From positions 177,845 through 226,034 of the forward strand of contig BJGV01000001.1 in NCBI GenBank assembly GCA_014190895.1: a DNA stretch of 48,190 bases. The letters are read 5' to 3'. A program made the translations under genes and the position numbers. Positions within the stretch are counted from its first letter, which is position 1; every line of letters starts with the position of its first letter. Below are positions 36,352 through 45,681 of this stretch, piece by piece. The stretch is from Nitrosomonadaceae bacterium (GTDB taxonomy: Bacteria > Pseudomonadota > Gammaproteobacteria > Burkholderiales > Nitrosomonadaceae). The notes under the pieces are model-generated. The model saw only the letters and a program-made list of their open reading frames with translations. It did no database searches and was not told the DNA's origin.

Positions 36352-36969
36352 GTGGTACGAAGAACTAAAAAAGATGCCGAGTTAACACGGCAAAGCATTA
36401 TTAACGCAGCCCGTGAAGTATTTTTAGTGCGCGGTGTTAGTCGCACTACGATGGATCATATTGCAACCCAAGCTAACGTTACTCGTGGGGCTATTTACTG
36501 GTATTTTAATAATAAAAAGGAATTATTTCATGCTATGCGCCAGCAAGTATTTTTGCCGTTGATAGACCGTATGGATGATACCTTGTTAGTCGAAGACTCC
36601 GAGAATCCCCTTGCTCGCATAGAGAATTTTTTGCGTGAAACTATTCAGATCCTGAGTGAGAACATTGAAACGCGTCAGATTTATGAAATTATGATGATTA
36701 AATGTGAATACGTAGATGAGTTTTCCGGTGTCTTAAAGCAAATCTTATTTACCTGCTCTGGTATTGCAGAAAAAATGCAATTGGCCTATAGATACGCACA
36801 AGAGAGAGGACAGTTAAATCCTTCACATGATCCGGTGGATTTAGCCATGGACACGCATCTATTTTTTATTGGATTGCTACATATGTGGGTAAAAGACATT
36901 GATGGCAACTATTTTCGAAGTCAGGCAATTGAATTAATTAAAGCACATATGCGCCTCCGTTATTGTTGA
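36352..36969 (+). CDS. TetR-family repressor, AcrR/TtgR type
   Basis: A 205-residue transcription repressor. The N-terminal helix-turn-helix is ARE VFLVRGVSRTTMDHIATQANVTRGAIYWYFNNKKELFHAM (about residues 22-62), nearly the AcrR consensus. The C-terminal ligand-binding region (about 80-205) fits the AcrR_C group. I prefer GTG 36352, giving MVRRTKKDAELTR as in AcrR, with GAAGGA ten bases upstream; TTG 36334 would add six residues. It should bind the palindrome in the divergent region and be released by efflux substrates. Confidence 0.93.
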   Translation: MVRRTKKDAELTRQSIINAAREVFLVRGVSRTTMDHIATQANVTRGAIYWYFNNKKELFHAMRQQVFLPLIDRMDDTLLVEDSENPLARIENFLRETIQILSENIETRQIYEIMMIKCEYVDEFSGVLKQILFTCSGIAEKMQLAYRYAQERGQLNPSHDPVDLAMDTHLFFIGLLHMWVKDIDGNYFRSQAIELIKAHMRLRYC

Positions 36970-37078
36970 AAACTCTCTTCTGAGAGTAATTCTAATGACT
37001 CCATTTGCTTAGTTTAATCCCGTACAGCAATATTTACGTCCCATGGCTTGTCAATCAATACAGTCACCATGGATCTAT

Positions 37079-37103
37079 ATAGTTGACAAAATTAATCAAC
37101 TAT
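37079..37103. promoter_or_regulatory. IscR type 1 binding site
   Basis: A 25-bp site with perfect 8-bp inverted arms ATAGTTGA and TCAACTAT. Against the E. coli type 1 consensus (ATASYYGACTRwwwYAGTCRRSTAT) I count 23 of 25 positions matching. It covers the -35 hexamer of the iscR promoter, so [2Fe-2S]-IscR binding should repress the operon. Confidence 0.8.
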
Positions 37104-37111
37104 ACTATAGT
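37083..37111 (+). promoter_or_regulatory. Sigma-70 promoter of the iscR-suf operon
   Basis: A perfect TTGACA (37083-37088), 17-bp spacer, and TATAGT (37106-37111). The -35 and most of the spacer lie inside the IscR site. The leader to iscR is about 80 nt. Confidence 0.8.
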
Positions 37112-37196
37112 GTACCGTTCTAGTAGGATATTAGTACTGTCATTAATTTCTTTTTTCTTATATGCCCATTCAATTGATTTTATTTGAGTTTTTAAT

Positions 37197-37691
37197 ATGA
37201 AATTAACGACCAAAGGTCGGTTTGCTGTGACGGCGCTGCTTGATCTTGCAATGCAGCCCAGTAATCCGGTAGCGCTTGCTGATATCAGTAGACGTCAAGA
37301 TATTTCTTTATCTTATCTTGAGCAGCTATTTGCTAAACTGCGCCGAGGAGAGATTGTTGACAGTGTGCGCGGTCCAGGAGGCGGCTATTGTCTTGCTAAA
37401 GATGTGGAACAGATTTCATTAGCCGACATCATTTTAGCTGTTGACGAGCCTATTGATTCAACACGGTGCGCAGGGAAGGAGAATTGTGGCTGGAATGAAA
37501 CGAAATGCATAACCCATGATCTTTGGCAAGGTCTTAATAAAACCATTCTTGATCATCTTAAAGGAATTACATTACAGCAAGTAGTTAATGACCAAAGATT
37601 AAAACAATCAATAAAACAGGCTAGCGCTATAAAGATTCAAACCGTACAGAGAATGCTGTCAAAGAATGAGAAGAATGTAATCCCTATGTAA
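37197..37691 (+). CDS. iscR: Fe-S assembly regulator IscR (Rrf2 family)
   Basis: A 164-residue Rrf2-type regulator. The winged helix is MKLTTKGRFAVTALLDLA...ISLSYLEQLFAKLRR with wing VRGPGGGYCLA. The [2Fe-2S] ligands are Cys91, Cys97, Cys104 and His107, spaced C-X5-C-X6-C-X2-H, one residue longer than the C-X5-C-X5-C of E. coli IscR. It should sense cluster supply and repress its own operon when loaded. It is the first gene of the SUF operon, and the type 1 site in front supports autoregulation. Confidence 0.95.
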   Translation: MKLTTKGRFAVTALLDLAMQPSNPVALADISRRQDISLSYLEQLFAKLRRGEIVDSVRGPGGGYCLAKDVEQISLADIILAVDEPIDSTRCAGKENCGWNETKCITHDLWQGLNKTILDHLKGITLQQVVNDQRLKQSIKQASAIKIQTVQRMLSKNEKNVIPM

Positions 37692-37750
37692 CCTGCAAGT
37701 AAAGATCTTTTGTTTTTCAGTCAGGGGATAAACAATAAACGGAGTTGTTC

Positions 37751-38092
37751 ATGGCAATTATACTGAGCGAGAGGGCAGCAAAACACATTTGTCAACAGAT
37801 CACAAGGCGTGGCAAAGGATTAGCTCTGCGTGTTGGTATGAAAAAAGTTGGCTGTTCGGGTTTTGCTTATACTTTCGACTATGCTGATGAGATACAAATT
37901 GGTGATCAATTGTTTGAATCATATGATGCTCACATAGTCATTGATGCCCACAACTTACCCTTCCTTGATGGATCACACATTGATTTTGTGAGAGAGGGAT
38001 TAAATGATTTATTTAAGTTAGATAATCCTAACGTCGCAAATATGTGCGGCTGTGGCGAGAGTTTTAGTTTAAAAGAATCGGCAGAAATTTAA
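37751..38092 (+). CDS. sufA: SufA, A-type Fe-S carrier
   Basis: A 113-residue A-type carrier with Cys35 in KKVGCSGFAYTF, and Cys99 and Cys101 in NMCGCGESF. It receives clusters from SufBCD and passes them on. I choose ATG 37751 because CGGAG lies six bases upstream; a TTG at 37745 is also in frame. It follows iscR by about 60 bp. The second A-type protein in the window is ErpA. Confidence 0.92.
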   Translation: MAIILSERAAKHICQQITRRGKGLALRVGMKKVGCSGFAYTFDYADEIQIGDQLFESYDAHIVIDAHNLPFLDGSHIDFVREGLNDLFKLDNPNVANMCGCGESFSLKESAEI

Positions 38093-38100
38093 TCACAAAG

Positions 38101-38137
38101 AATGTTCAGAAATTTCTAAATTATTTTCTTGAACATT
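38101..38137 (+). other. Hairpin between sufA and sufB
   Basis: Arms AATGTTCA and TGAACATT (8 bp) around a 21-nt loop that itself contains GAAATTTC. There is no T run after it. It could stabilise the upstream or downstream mRNA segment or cause partial termination. Confidence 0.35.
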
Positions 38138-38172
38138 ATTCATTCTAACCTGATAGCGCCGGAGTAAATTTA

Positions 38173-39609
38173 ATGAGTGCTGTACTAAAGAATTTAATTA
38201 ACCAACCCTATAAACATGGTTTTGTTACTGAAATTGAGTCTGATATTGCGCCAAAAGGACTCAATGAGGACACTATTCGACTGATTTCAACTAAGAAGAA
38301 TGAGCCTGAGTGGCTGCTCGAGTTTCGCCTCAAGGCTTATCAGCAATGGCTCAAGATGACAGAGCCGACGTGGCCCAACGTCAAATATCCCAAGATAGAT
38401 TTCCAGGCTATCAGCTACTATGCCGCGCCGAAGCAAAAGCCGAAGCTGAAAAGCATGGACGAGGTTGATCCGGAGTTGCTGCGCACTTTCGAAAAGCTGG
38501 GCGTGCCGATGCATGAGCGTGCGGTGCTGGCTGGCGTGGCAGTTGACGTTATTTTTGACAGTGTATCGGTGGCCACGACCTATAAGCACAAGCTGGCCGA
38601 AGTTGGAATTATTTTTGGCTCATTTTCAGAAGCAGTGCAAGAGCATCCCGAGTTAGTCAAAAAATATTTGGGCACAGTCGTTCCGGTCGGCGACAATTAT
38701 TACGCTGCACTCAACTCGGCGGTGTTTACCGACGGCTCGTTCTGTTTTATCCCCAAGGGTGTCAAGTGTCCGATGGACCTTTCAACTTATTTTCGTATCA
38801 ATACTCAAGAGTCCGGACAATTTGAGCGCACTTTAATTATCGCGGAAGAAGGAGCATCAGTTTCTTACCTTGAAGGGTGTACCGCGCCCAAGTTTGACAC
38901 TAATCAACTACATGCAGCAGTAGTTGAGTTGATTGCGCTTGACAACGCCGATATAAAATATTCGACGGTACAGAACTGGTACGCGGGAGACGAGAATGGT
39001 ATTGGTGGCATTTACAATTTCGTTACTAAACGTGGTTTGGCGAAAGGCATCAATTCTCGAATTTCATGGACTCAAGTCGAGACTGGTTCGGCAATCACAT
39101 GGAAATATCCTTCTTGCGTACTACAGGGAGAGAATTCAGTTGGTGAATTTTATTCAGTAGCCGTGACTAACAATTATCAACAGGCCGACACCGGCACCAA
39201 GATGGTCCACATCGGAAAAAACACGCGCAGCACCATCGTCAGCAAAGGCATCTCGGCCGGCCACTCCAACAACAGCTACCGCGGACTGGTCAGGATTGCC
39301 CCTACTGCCACCGGTGCTCACAATTATTCACAATGTGACTCAATGTTAATCGGTAATCAGTGTAGCGCGAGTACCTTCCCTTATATTCAAGTGCTTAATA
39401 ACGGTGCTAAGGTTGAGCATGAAGCATCAACATCTAAGATAGGCGAAGAACAGTTGTTTTACTTTGCCCAACGTGGCATTAACAATGAAGAAGCGGTCTC
39501 GATGATTATTAATGGATTTTGTAAAGATGTATTTCAACAATTGCCAATGGAATTTGCAGTTGAGGCAACTCAGTTACTTGGTTTTAAGCTTGAGGGGAGC
39601 GTTGGATGA
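38173..39609 (+). CDS. sufB: Fe-S scaffold subunit SufB
   Basis: A 478-residue SufB, core of the SufBC2D scaffold on which [4Fe-4S] clusters are built. Diagnostic blocks are [82 protein letters not shown] and [16 protein letters not shown]. Length is normal. The stop overlaps the sufC start (ATGA). Base composition is patchy: 38295-38575, about 38660-38780 and 39180-39310 are 50-62% GC with mostly G or C in third positions, unlike the rest of the gene and operon. The reading frame is intact throughout. Confidence 0.97.
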   Translation: MSAVLKNLINQPYKHGFVTEIESDIAPKGLNEDTIRLISTKKNEPEWLLEFRLKAYQQWLKMTEPTWPNVKYPKIDFQAISYYAAPKQKPKLKSMDEVDPELLRTFEKLGVPMHERAVLAGVAVDVIFDSVSVATTYKHKLAEVGIIFGSFSEAVQEHPELVKKYLGTVVPVGDNYYAALNSAVFTDGSFCFIPKGVKCPMDLSTYFRINTQESGQFERTLIIAEEGASVSYLEGCTAPKFDTNQLHAAVVELIALDNADIKYSTVQNWYAGDENGIGGIYNFVTKRGLAKGINSRISWTQVETGSAITWKYPSCVLQGENSVGEFYSVAVTNNYQQADTGTKMVHIGKNTRSTIVSKGISAGHSNNSYRGLVRIAPTATGAHNYSQCDSMLIGNQCSASTFPYIQVLNNGAKVEHEASTSKIGEEQLFYFAQRGINNEEAVSMIINGFCKDVFQQLPMEFAVEATQLLGFKLEGSVG

Positions 39610-40394
39610 TTTATCAGGATAGCGAAACGTTGCTTGAGGTATGCGGACTAAGAGCCAACGTTAATAACATTGAGATACTAAAAGGAATTGATCTCGTAGT
39701 GCGTAGTGGAGAAGTGCATGCCATTATGGGAACAAACGGTTCTGGTAAAAGCACCCTTGCTAAAGTTCTTGCCGGCCATGTTGCTTATGAAATTACAAGC
39801 GGCACAGTATTTTTTAAGGGTAAAAATTTACTTAATCTTGCACCAGAGGACCGTGCTCGTGAGGGAGTTTTTCTTGGTTTTCAGTACCCAATCGAGATTC
39901 CTGGCGTTGCTAATAACCAGTTCTTGCGACTTATTTACAACACAATGCGAATTCAGCATGGTAAGGATGAATTAGACCCTCTTGAATTTGATGATTTTGT
40001 ACGCGAGAAGATGCGTCTACTTGAGATAAACCCTGATTTTCTGGACCGTAGTGTTAATGAAGGTTTCTCTGGAGGCGAGAAGAAGCGCAATGAGATATTA
40101 CAAATGGCGTTACTCAGTCCCAAGCTTGCTATTCTTGATGAGACTGACTCCGGTCTTGATATAGATGCTCTTAGAGTCGTCGCTCAAGGTATTAATCAGC
40201 TTACTAATAGAGACAATGCGACCATATTAGTGACGCACTATCAACGTCTATTGAATCATATCGTGCCAGATTATGTGCACGTAATGGACTCAGGTCGTAT
40301 CATTAGGACTGGTGACAAGGAGCTTGCACTTGAGCTTGAGGCGCATGGTTATGATTGGATCGGTACCGAGCACTGTGCCATATTAGGGACATGA
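39606..40394 (+). CDS. sufC: SUF complex ATPase SufC
   Basis: A 262-residue soluble ABC-type ATPase that drives conformational change in SufBC2D. Motifs: [16 protein letters not shown] (Walker A), [14 protein letters not shown] (signature) and [14 protein letters not shown] (Walker B), with His in THYQRLL. The signature [13 protein letters not shown] is specific to SufC. Translational coupling to both neighbours is seen: its ATG overlaps the sufB stop, and its TGA overlaps the sufD ATG. Confidence 0.97.
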   Translation: MIYQDSETLLEVCGLRANVNNIEILKGIDLVVRSGEVHAIMGTNGSGKSTLAKVLAGHVAYEITSGTVFFKGKNLLNLAPEDRAREGVFLGFQYPIEIPGVANNQFLRLIYNTMRIQHGKDELDPLEFDDFVREKMRLLEINPDFLDRSVNEGFSGGEKKRNEILQMALLSPKLAILDETDSGLDIDALRVVAQGINQLTNRDNATILVTHYQRLLNHIVPDYVHVMDSGRIIRTGDKELALELEAHGYDWIGTEHCAILGT

Positions 40395-41704
40395 ATATAG
40401 CTAACAATGATGACTGTTTTAGAAGCATGCTTCAAGGACAGTCACAATTACCCGTAAGCCCGCTAATGTGGCTTAATAAACTAAGAGCCAGTGCTGTTGA
40501 CCGTGTTAGCGCGTTAAAAATTCCAACTACGCGTGATGAGGAATGGCGTTTTACAGATATAGCGCCGCTCACTAAATTTTTATTCCAACCTGCGGACGTT
40601 GTACCGTACCCGCAAACTGCTAATGTAAGCAGATTCTATCTTACAGAGGCGTCAATCAGGCTTGTTTTTATTGATGGCGTGTATACGTCACAATTATCCA
40701 GTAATTTATCAGATTTGACTAAAAATTCTGGCGTGATCGTTTCAAATTTGTCAACAGGAATACCGGAATATGCGGCAATGATAAAACCCCATCTAGGTGG
40801 CTATGTTGAGTTTGGGGACAATATCTTTTCTGCACTCAATACTGCATTCTTGCATGATGGAGCTCTGGTTATCGTACCGCGTGATGCGCAAGTTAAGATG
40901 CCAGTACATCTATTATTTATAACAACACAAGCAAAAGTAGTAAGTTATCCACGTTGTCTTATAGTTACCGAACCCAATAGTGCCGTGACAATCTTTGAAG
41001 ATTACGTCGCATTGCAACAAGGAACCTATGTTAATAATGCGGTGACTGAGATAACGCTTGCTAACAATGCGTCTTTAAACCATATTCGCGTGCAGCGTGA
41101 TAGTCATCAAGCATTTCATATCGGGAGTTGTGCGGTATCGCTTGCGCGATCTAGTCGCTACCAATCAGTTAATGTTGCGCTTGGTGCACGCATCTCACGT
41201 TATAACTTAAATGTTTTATTGGCCGATACGAGTGCTGAGGCTACGGTTGACGGACTGACATTGATTGCAGAACGGCAACTTGCTGATATCCATACTTGCA
41301 TTGACCATGCAAAATCAAATGGCACAAGTCGTCAATTGCATAAATGTATTGTTGGTGGCAATGCGCGTGCAGTGTTCAGTGGTAAAATTATGGTGCGTCC
41401 GGATGCTCAACACACTAACTCTTTTCAGTCGAGCCGTAATCTTTTATTAACCCTCAAGGCTCGAGTCGACACTAAACCACAGCTTGAAATTTTCGCAGAT
41501 GATGTAAAGTGTGTTCATGGTGCAACCGTTGGTCAACTTAATAATGAAGAAGTGTTTTATCTCAAAAGTCGAGGGCTATCAGATACCATGGCACGTAACT
41601 TATTAACTTATGCGTTTGGTGCAGAAATTATTGACCGCATACCTATTGCATCCCTTAGGTGTCAGTTAGAGCAAATAGTGCTCGAACAAACTCAAGGAGG
41701 CTAA
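40391..41704 (+). CDS. sufD: SUF scaffold subunit SufD
   Basis: A 437-residue SufD, partner of SufB in the scaffold. It is recognised from TRDEEWRFTDIAPL near the N-terminus, ALNTAFLHDGALVIVP in the middle, and the C-terminal FSGKIMVRPDAQHTNSFQSSRNLLL with QLEIFADDVKCVHGATVG, where the Cys and His near the end are conserved. I choose ATG 40391, which overlaps the sufC stop (ATGA); an upstream in-frame ATG at 40355 lies inside sufC. Confidence 0.95.
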   Translation: MNIANNDDCFRSMLQGQSQLPVSPLMWLNKLRASAVDRVSALKIPTTRDEEWRFTDIAPLTKFLFQPADVVPYPQTANVSRFYLTEASIRLVFIDGVYTSQLSSNLSDLTKNSGVIVSNLSTGIPEYAAMIKPHLGGYVEFGDNIFSALNTAFLHDGALVIVPRDAQVKMPVHLLFITTQAKVVSYPRCLIVTEPNSAVTIFEDYVALQQGTYVNNAVTEITLANNASLNHIRVQRDSHQAFHIGSCAVSLARSSRYQSVNVALGARISRYNLNVLLADTSAEATVDGLTLIAERQLADIHTCIDHAKSNGTSRQLHKCIVGGNARAVFSGKIMVRPDAQHTNSFQSSRNLLLTLKARVDTKPQLEIFADDVKCVHGATVGQLNNEEVFYLKSRGLSDTMARNLLTYAFGAEIIDRIPIASLRCQLEQIVLEQTQGG

Positions 41705-41707
41705 ACT

Positions 41708-42967
41708 ATGAAACTTGTCGAACCTTCTTTAAAATCATCACCTATTTCAACATTTAATATAGAGCGCATACGTTCTGATTTTCCCATCCTAAAACTTACC
41801 ATCAATGATAAGCCATTAGTTTATCTGGATAATGCAGCCTCCAGCCAGATGCCGCAATTGGTGATAGATCGCTTAGTAAGATACCAAGCTACTCAGCATG
41901 CCAATATTAATCGTGCAGTGCATTATTTGTCTGAAATAGCCACTTCAGAGTACGAAAATGCTCGTCGTAAATTACAATTTTTTATTAACGCACAAGAAGA
42001 TCGAGAGATAATTTTTACAAGTGGTGCTACTGATGCAATTAATCTGGTTGCGCATGGTTATGGCCGTAAATTTATTGGTGCCGGCGACGAAATTATTCTA
42101 ACTACGCTTGAGCATCATTCAAATATTGTACCGTGGCAAATGTTAGCTGATGAGAGAGGTGCAAAGATTCGTGTAGCACCAATTAACGATAAAGGCGAGC
42201 TAATAATTGATGCTTACGAAAGACTTTTTAATCAGCATACAAAATTTGTTAGCATGACTCATGTATCAAATGCTCTTGGCACTATAAATCCAATCAAGAA
42301 AATGATCAGATTTGCACATGCTTGTGGTGTACCAGTAATGATTGATGGCGCGCAATCTGCTCCACATATAAAAATAGACGTTCAGGATCTCGATTGCGAT
42401 TTCTATACATTTTCTGGTCATAAGTTATGTGGCCCAACTGGTATCGGTGTTCTTTATGGCAAAGCTGAGTTACTTGAACGCATGCAACCATTTAAGGGCG
42501 GTGGTGACATGATAATTTCGGTGACATTTGAGAAAACTACTTACAATACGATTCCGCATAAATTTGAAGCCGGTACGCCACCAATTGCTGCTGCAATCGC
42601 CCTTGGTGCTGCAATTGATTATTTATCAACTATCGGAATGAATGCAATCGCTGCACATGAGCTTGATTTACTCAATTACGCGACCGAGCAAATAAATTAT
42701 ATACCCGGTGTGCGCATTATCGGTAACGCTACGGAGAAAGTCGCGGTTTTGTCATTTGTCATTGATGGTATACATCCTCATGACATTGGTACACTCCTAA
42801 ATCAAGAAGGTATCGCCGTTCGTACTGGACATCATTGTGCCCAGCCAGTGATGCAGTATTTTAAAGTACCAGCAACTTCACGCGCTTCGTTTGCATTTTA
42901 TAATAACATGACTGAAGTTGATGCATTAATTGCAGGCATACGGAACGTACAGGAGGTTTTTTTATAA
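41708..42967 (+). CDS. sufS: Cysteine desulfurase SufS
   Basis: A 419-residue PLP enzyme (group II desulfurase) that takes sulphur from cysteine as a persulphide. The PLP lysine is Lys239 in TFSGHKLCGPTG and the persulphide cysteine is Cys377 in RTGHHCAQPVM. Blocks YLDNAASSQ, TSGATDAINLVA, LEHHSNIVPWQ and IDGAQSAPH fit. An AGGAGG lies at the end of sufD before the ATG. Its TAA shares one base with the ATG of the next gene, a SufU-type protein, the usual sulphur acceptor in Gram-positive bacteria. Confidence 0.97.
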   Translation: MKLVEPSLKSSPISTFNIERIRSDFPILKLTINDKPLVYLDNAASSQMPQLVIDRLVRYQATQHANINRAVHYLSEIATSEYENARRKLQFFINAQEDREIIFTSGATDAINLVAHGYGRKFIGAGDEIILTTLEHHSNIVPWQMLADERGAKIRVAPINDKGELIIDAYERLFNQHTKFVSMTHVSNALGTINPIKKMIRFAHACGVPVMIDGAQSAPHIKIDVQDLDCDFYTFSGHKLCGPTGIGVLYGKAELLERMQPFKGGGDMIISVTFEKTTYNTIPHKFEAGTPPIAAAIALGAAIDYLSTIGMNAIAAHELDLLNYATEQINYIPGVRIIGNATEKVAVLSFVIDGIHPHDIGTLLNQEGIAVRTGHHCAQPVMQYFKVPATSRASFAFYNNMTEVDALIAGIRNVQEVFL

Positions 42968-43452
42968 TGAGCACAGTTTCTTTGTATCAAGAGGTAATCT
43001 TGGATCACAATAGAAAACCTCGTAATTACGGCACTGTAGAGAATGCAAGTCACCAAGCTGAGGGTCACAATCCACTTTGTGGCGATCACTTAAGTATTAC
43101 ACTTAATCTTAGCAATCAATGTATTGATAGCATTGCATTTCAAGGAGAGTCATGCGCAATATGTAAAGCATCGGCATCAATGATGACCGTGAGCGTTATA
43201 GGAAAAATGTATGGGGATGTTGAGACGTTAGTGAAGGAATTTCGTGACATGGTGATGGGCAATCTGAACATCAATGATAGCCATCATCTTGGACGTCTAA
43301 CTATTTTTTCTGGCATACGTGATCTACCAACTCGTGTAAAGTGCGCGATCCTTCCGTGGCACACACTGCATGCAGCACTTAATTCTATAACTAATATTTC
43401 AACCGAAACTAAGAATGATTCAATACATACTATGATCAGCAAAATAGGATAA
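42967..43452 (+). CDS. sufU: SufU-type sulphur acceptor / Fe-S scaffold protein
   Basis: A 161-residue IscU/SufU-fold protein. Ligand residues are Cys38 with Asp40 (NPLCGDH), Cys63 and Cys66 (ESCAICKAS) and Cys126 (RVKCAILPW). The order LYQEVILDHNRKPRNYG and the insertion between the second and third ligands (about 80-110) mark SufU rather than IscU; the LPPVK motif of IscU is missing. In Firmicutes SufU binds zinc and takes sulphur from SufS. It is coupled to sufS by a one-base overlap. Confidence 0.93.
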   Translation: MSTVSLYQEVILDHNRKPRNYGTVENASHQAEGHNPLCGDHLSITLNLSNQCIDSIAFQGESCAICKASASMMTVSVIGKMYGDVETLVKEFRDMVMGNLNINDSHHLGRLTIFSGIRDLPTRVKCAILPWHTLHAALNSITNISTETKNDSIHTMISKIG

Positions 43453-43461
43453 AACGGGAAT

Positions 43462-44022
43462 ATGCCAAAAATCGCTGAGATAGAAGGTACGCCTAATCCC
43501 AATGCTTTGAAATTTACTCTCAAAGAGCCGTTAACCTGGGGAATTACTCGTTCCTATGACAACGCCGAACAAGCAAAAGATGACCTGCTAGCGACAGAGT
43601 TGTTTGAGATTGATCATGTAACGAATGTATTTTATGTGGATCATTGGATTACTATCACGCAAGACGGAGGAGCGAATTGGCAAGATCTGGCACGCGAGGT
43701 TGCTGATCCAATTCGTGCCGCACCAGCGGCAGATGCACAAACAGTCGCATTGGTTGCCAAAGCAATCAATGTTAGTAATGATTTAAGTCCAGCCGACCAA
43801 CTGCGTCTTAACAGAATTAACGATCTGCTTAATGAGGAAATAAGACCATATTTGCAAGGTGATGGCGGCGACCTTCATGTTCTTAGTTTGGAAGGTAATC
43901 TACTAAGCGTGCATTATCAGGGCGCATGTGGCACCTGTCCAAGTTCTATATCGGGCACGCTAAGGGGCATTGAAAATTTATTAAAATCAATAGAACCTAA
44001 TATTGAGGTTATTGCAATCTAA
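43462..44022 (+). CDS. Nfu-type Fe-S carrier (N-terminal Nfu domain plus NifU C-domain)
   Basis: A 186-residue two-domain Fe-S carrier. The N-terminal half (EIEGTPNPNALKFTL...) is the Nfu_N domain, as in mitochondrial Nfu1. The C-terminal half has LNEEIRPYLQGDGGDLHV and the cluster motif GACGTCPSS (Cys156, Cys159). It does not have the degenerate A-type N-domain of E. coli NfuA. It probably receives clusters from SufBCD and delivers them to apo-proteins. It follows sufU by nine bases and is the last gene of the operon. Confidence 0.93.
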   Translation: MPKIAEIEGTPNPNALKFTLKEPLTWGITRSYDNAEQAKDDLLATELFEIDHVTNVFYVDHWITITQDGGANWQDLAREVADPIRAAPAADAQTVALVAKAINVSNDLSPADQLRLNRINDLLNEEIRPYLQGDGGDLHVLSLEGNLLSVHYQGACGTCPSSISGTLRGIENLLKSIEPNIEVIAI

Positions 44023-44256
44023 GTGGGTACATTGCATTTAAGTTGACAAATAGAGCAAATTAAAAGTTGTCGAAAAGCATACTTGTTCCTATGAGATAAC
44101 AAAAAATTAGTGACGACACTATGTTGATATCTTTAGGTAATAAAAAAGATAGGCGTGTATAGACCACAGACTATTAATTCATAATGATTACTTTAAAAGT
44201 ATGGAAGGATAATTTTGGAAGAATCGAACATAGTTTAATATTTTTGATAAGGCATT
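44023..44256. other. AT-rich intergenic region between nfu and argH
   Basis: A TTGACA occurs at 44043-44048 but I see no good -10 at the right distance. No terminator hairpin is clear. An AAGG shortly before the argH ATG is its likely ribosome binding site. Confidence 0.35.
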
Positions 44257-45669
44257 ATGACAACTTCTAAAAAAAAGAATTTAGTAATCAAGGGCAATAA
44301 AAAAATCTGGTCCGGACGTTTTTCTGAACCAGTCTCAGAACTGGTGCAGCGCTATACTGCTTCGGTGCACTTTGATCAGCGTCTAGCAGAATATGATATT
44401 CAGGGATCGATTGCGCATGCTGAAATGCTTTCTGCTACAGGTATTATTAGTAAGAAAGATTTAATTGCCATTAAGCAAGGTCTGGAACAGATTCGCAATG
44501 AAATTTATAATGGTGAATTTATTTGGCTTTCAGAGCTAGAGGATGTGCATCTCAATATTGAGATGCGCCTCACTTCGCTTATTGGAGATGCTGGGAAAAA
44601 AATGCATACAGCCCGTTCACGTAATGATCAAATAGCCACTGATATTCGTCTTTATCTCCGTTTCTCAATTGACGACATCATCGCTCATATCAAAATTATG
44701 CAAAAAGCGTTATTAGATTTAGCTGAGAAACATATAGATACAGTAATGCCTGGTTTTACTCATTTGCAAGTAGCCCAACCAATTTCTTTTGGTCATCACC
44801 TCATGGCCTACTTTGAGATGTTAAAGCGGGATACAGAAAGGCTGGTTGATTGTAGAAAGCGTCTAAACAAACTACCACTTGGCTCAGCAGCATTGGCTGG
44901 AACTAGCTATCCAATTAATCGCAGAATGGTTGCAAAAAAACTTGGCTTTGATGGTGTTTGTAAGAACTCACTTGATGCAGTTTCTGACAGAGATTTTGCT
45001 ATTGAATTCTGTGCCTGCGCGGCGTTAATCATGACCCACCTGTCAAGGTTATCTGAAGAATTTGTATTATGGATGAATCCATCGTTCGGCTTTATTAGTC
45101 TTGCAGATCGTTTTTGTACTGGTTCATCTATCATGCCACAAAAGAAAAATCCAGACGTACCAGAATTGGTACGGGGAAAAACTGGCCGCGTTAATGGCCA
45201 TCTTGTTGCTCTCTTAACAGTAATGAAAGCTCAGCCACTTGCTTATAATAAGGATAATCAAGAAGATAAGGAGCCCATATTTGATACTATAGATACGCTA
45301 AATGATACATTACGCATCTATGCCGACATGCTAACTGGTATTAATGTTAATAAAGATGCAATGCGTAACGCTGCAATGCATGGCTACGCTACCGCCACCG
45401 ATTTTGCAGATTACCTTGTAAAGAAAGGATTGCCATTCCGTGACGCGCACGAGGTAGTAGCTAAGGCGGTGCGTTTTGCTGAGAATAAGAATCTTGATTT
45501 AAGTAAGCTTACTCTTCCAGAATTGAAAAATTTTTCCCGGTTGGTCGAGAAAGATATTTTTATGGTGTTGACTTTAGAAGGCTCAATACAGAGCAGAGAT
45601 CATATTGGAGGTACAGCGCCATCACAAGTGCGCATAGCGATTAAGCAAGCAAGAAAAGAACTTCTATAA
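44257..45669 (+). CDS. argH: Argininosuccinate lyase
   Basis: A 470-residue enzyme of the fumarase/aspartase superfamily, cutting argininosuccinate to arginine and fumarate, the last step of arginine synthesis. Signature [24 protein letters not shown] carries the flexible-loop catalytic Ser; other blocks are [11 protein letters not shown] near the N-terminus, [29 protein letters not shown] and [14 protein letters not shown]. Length is normal. It stands alone and converges with priA, 12 bp apart. Confidence 0.98.
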   Translation: MTTSKKKNLVIKGNKKIWSGRFSEPVSELVQRYTASVHFDQRLAEYDIQGSIAHAEMLSATGIISKKDLIAIKQGLEQIRNEIYNGEFIWLSELEDVHLNIEMRLTSLIGDAGKKMHTARSRNDQIATDIRLYLRFSIDDIIAHIKIMQKALLDLAEKHIDTVMPGFTHLQVAQPISFGHHLMAYFEMLKRDTERLVDCRKRLNKLPLGSAALAGTSYPINRRMVAKKLGFDGVCKNSLDAVSDRDFAIEFCACAALIMTHLSRLSEEFVLWMNPSFGFISLADRFCTGSSIMPQKKNPDVPELVRGKTGRVNGHLVALLTVMKAQPLAYNKDNQEDKEPIFDTIDTLNDTLRIYADMLTGINVNKDAMRNAAMHGYATATDFADYLVKKGLPFRDAHEVVAKAVRFAENKNLDLSKLTLPELKNFSRLVEKDIFMVLTLEGSIQSRDHIGGTAPSQVRIAIKQARKELL

Positions 45670-45681
45670 AATACATCTGAA

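Noticed and set aside
38287-38589. 100-codon open frame antisense to sufB
   Set aside because: It coincides with the GC-rich block of sufB, where stops are rare in the opposite strand. The translated product has no recognisable features and the sense frame is clearly SufB.
44043-44071. TTGACA as a promoter for argH
   Set aside because: No -10-like hexamer lies at a 16-18 bp distance.
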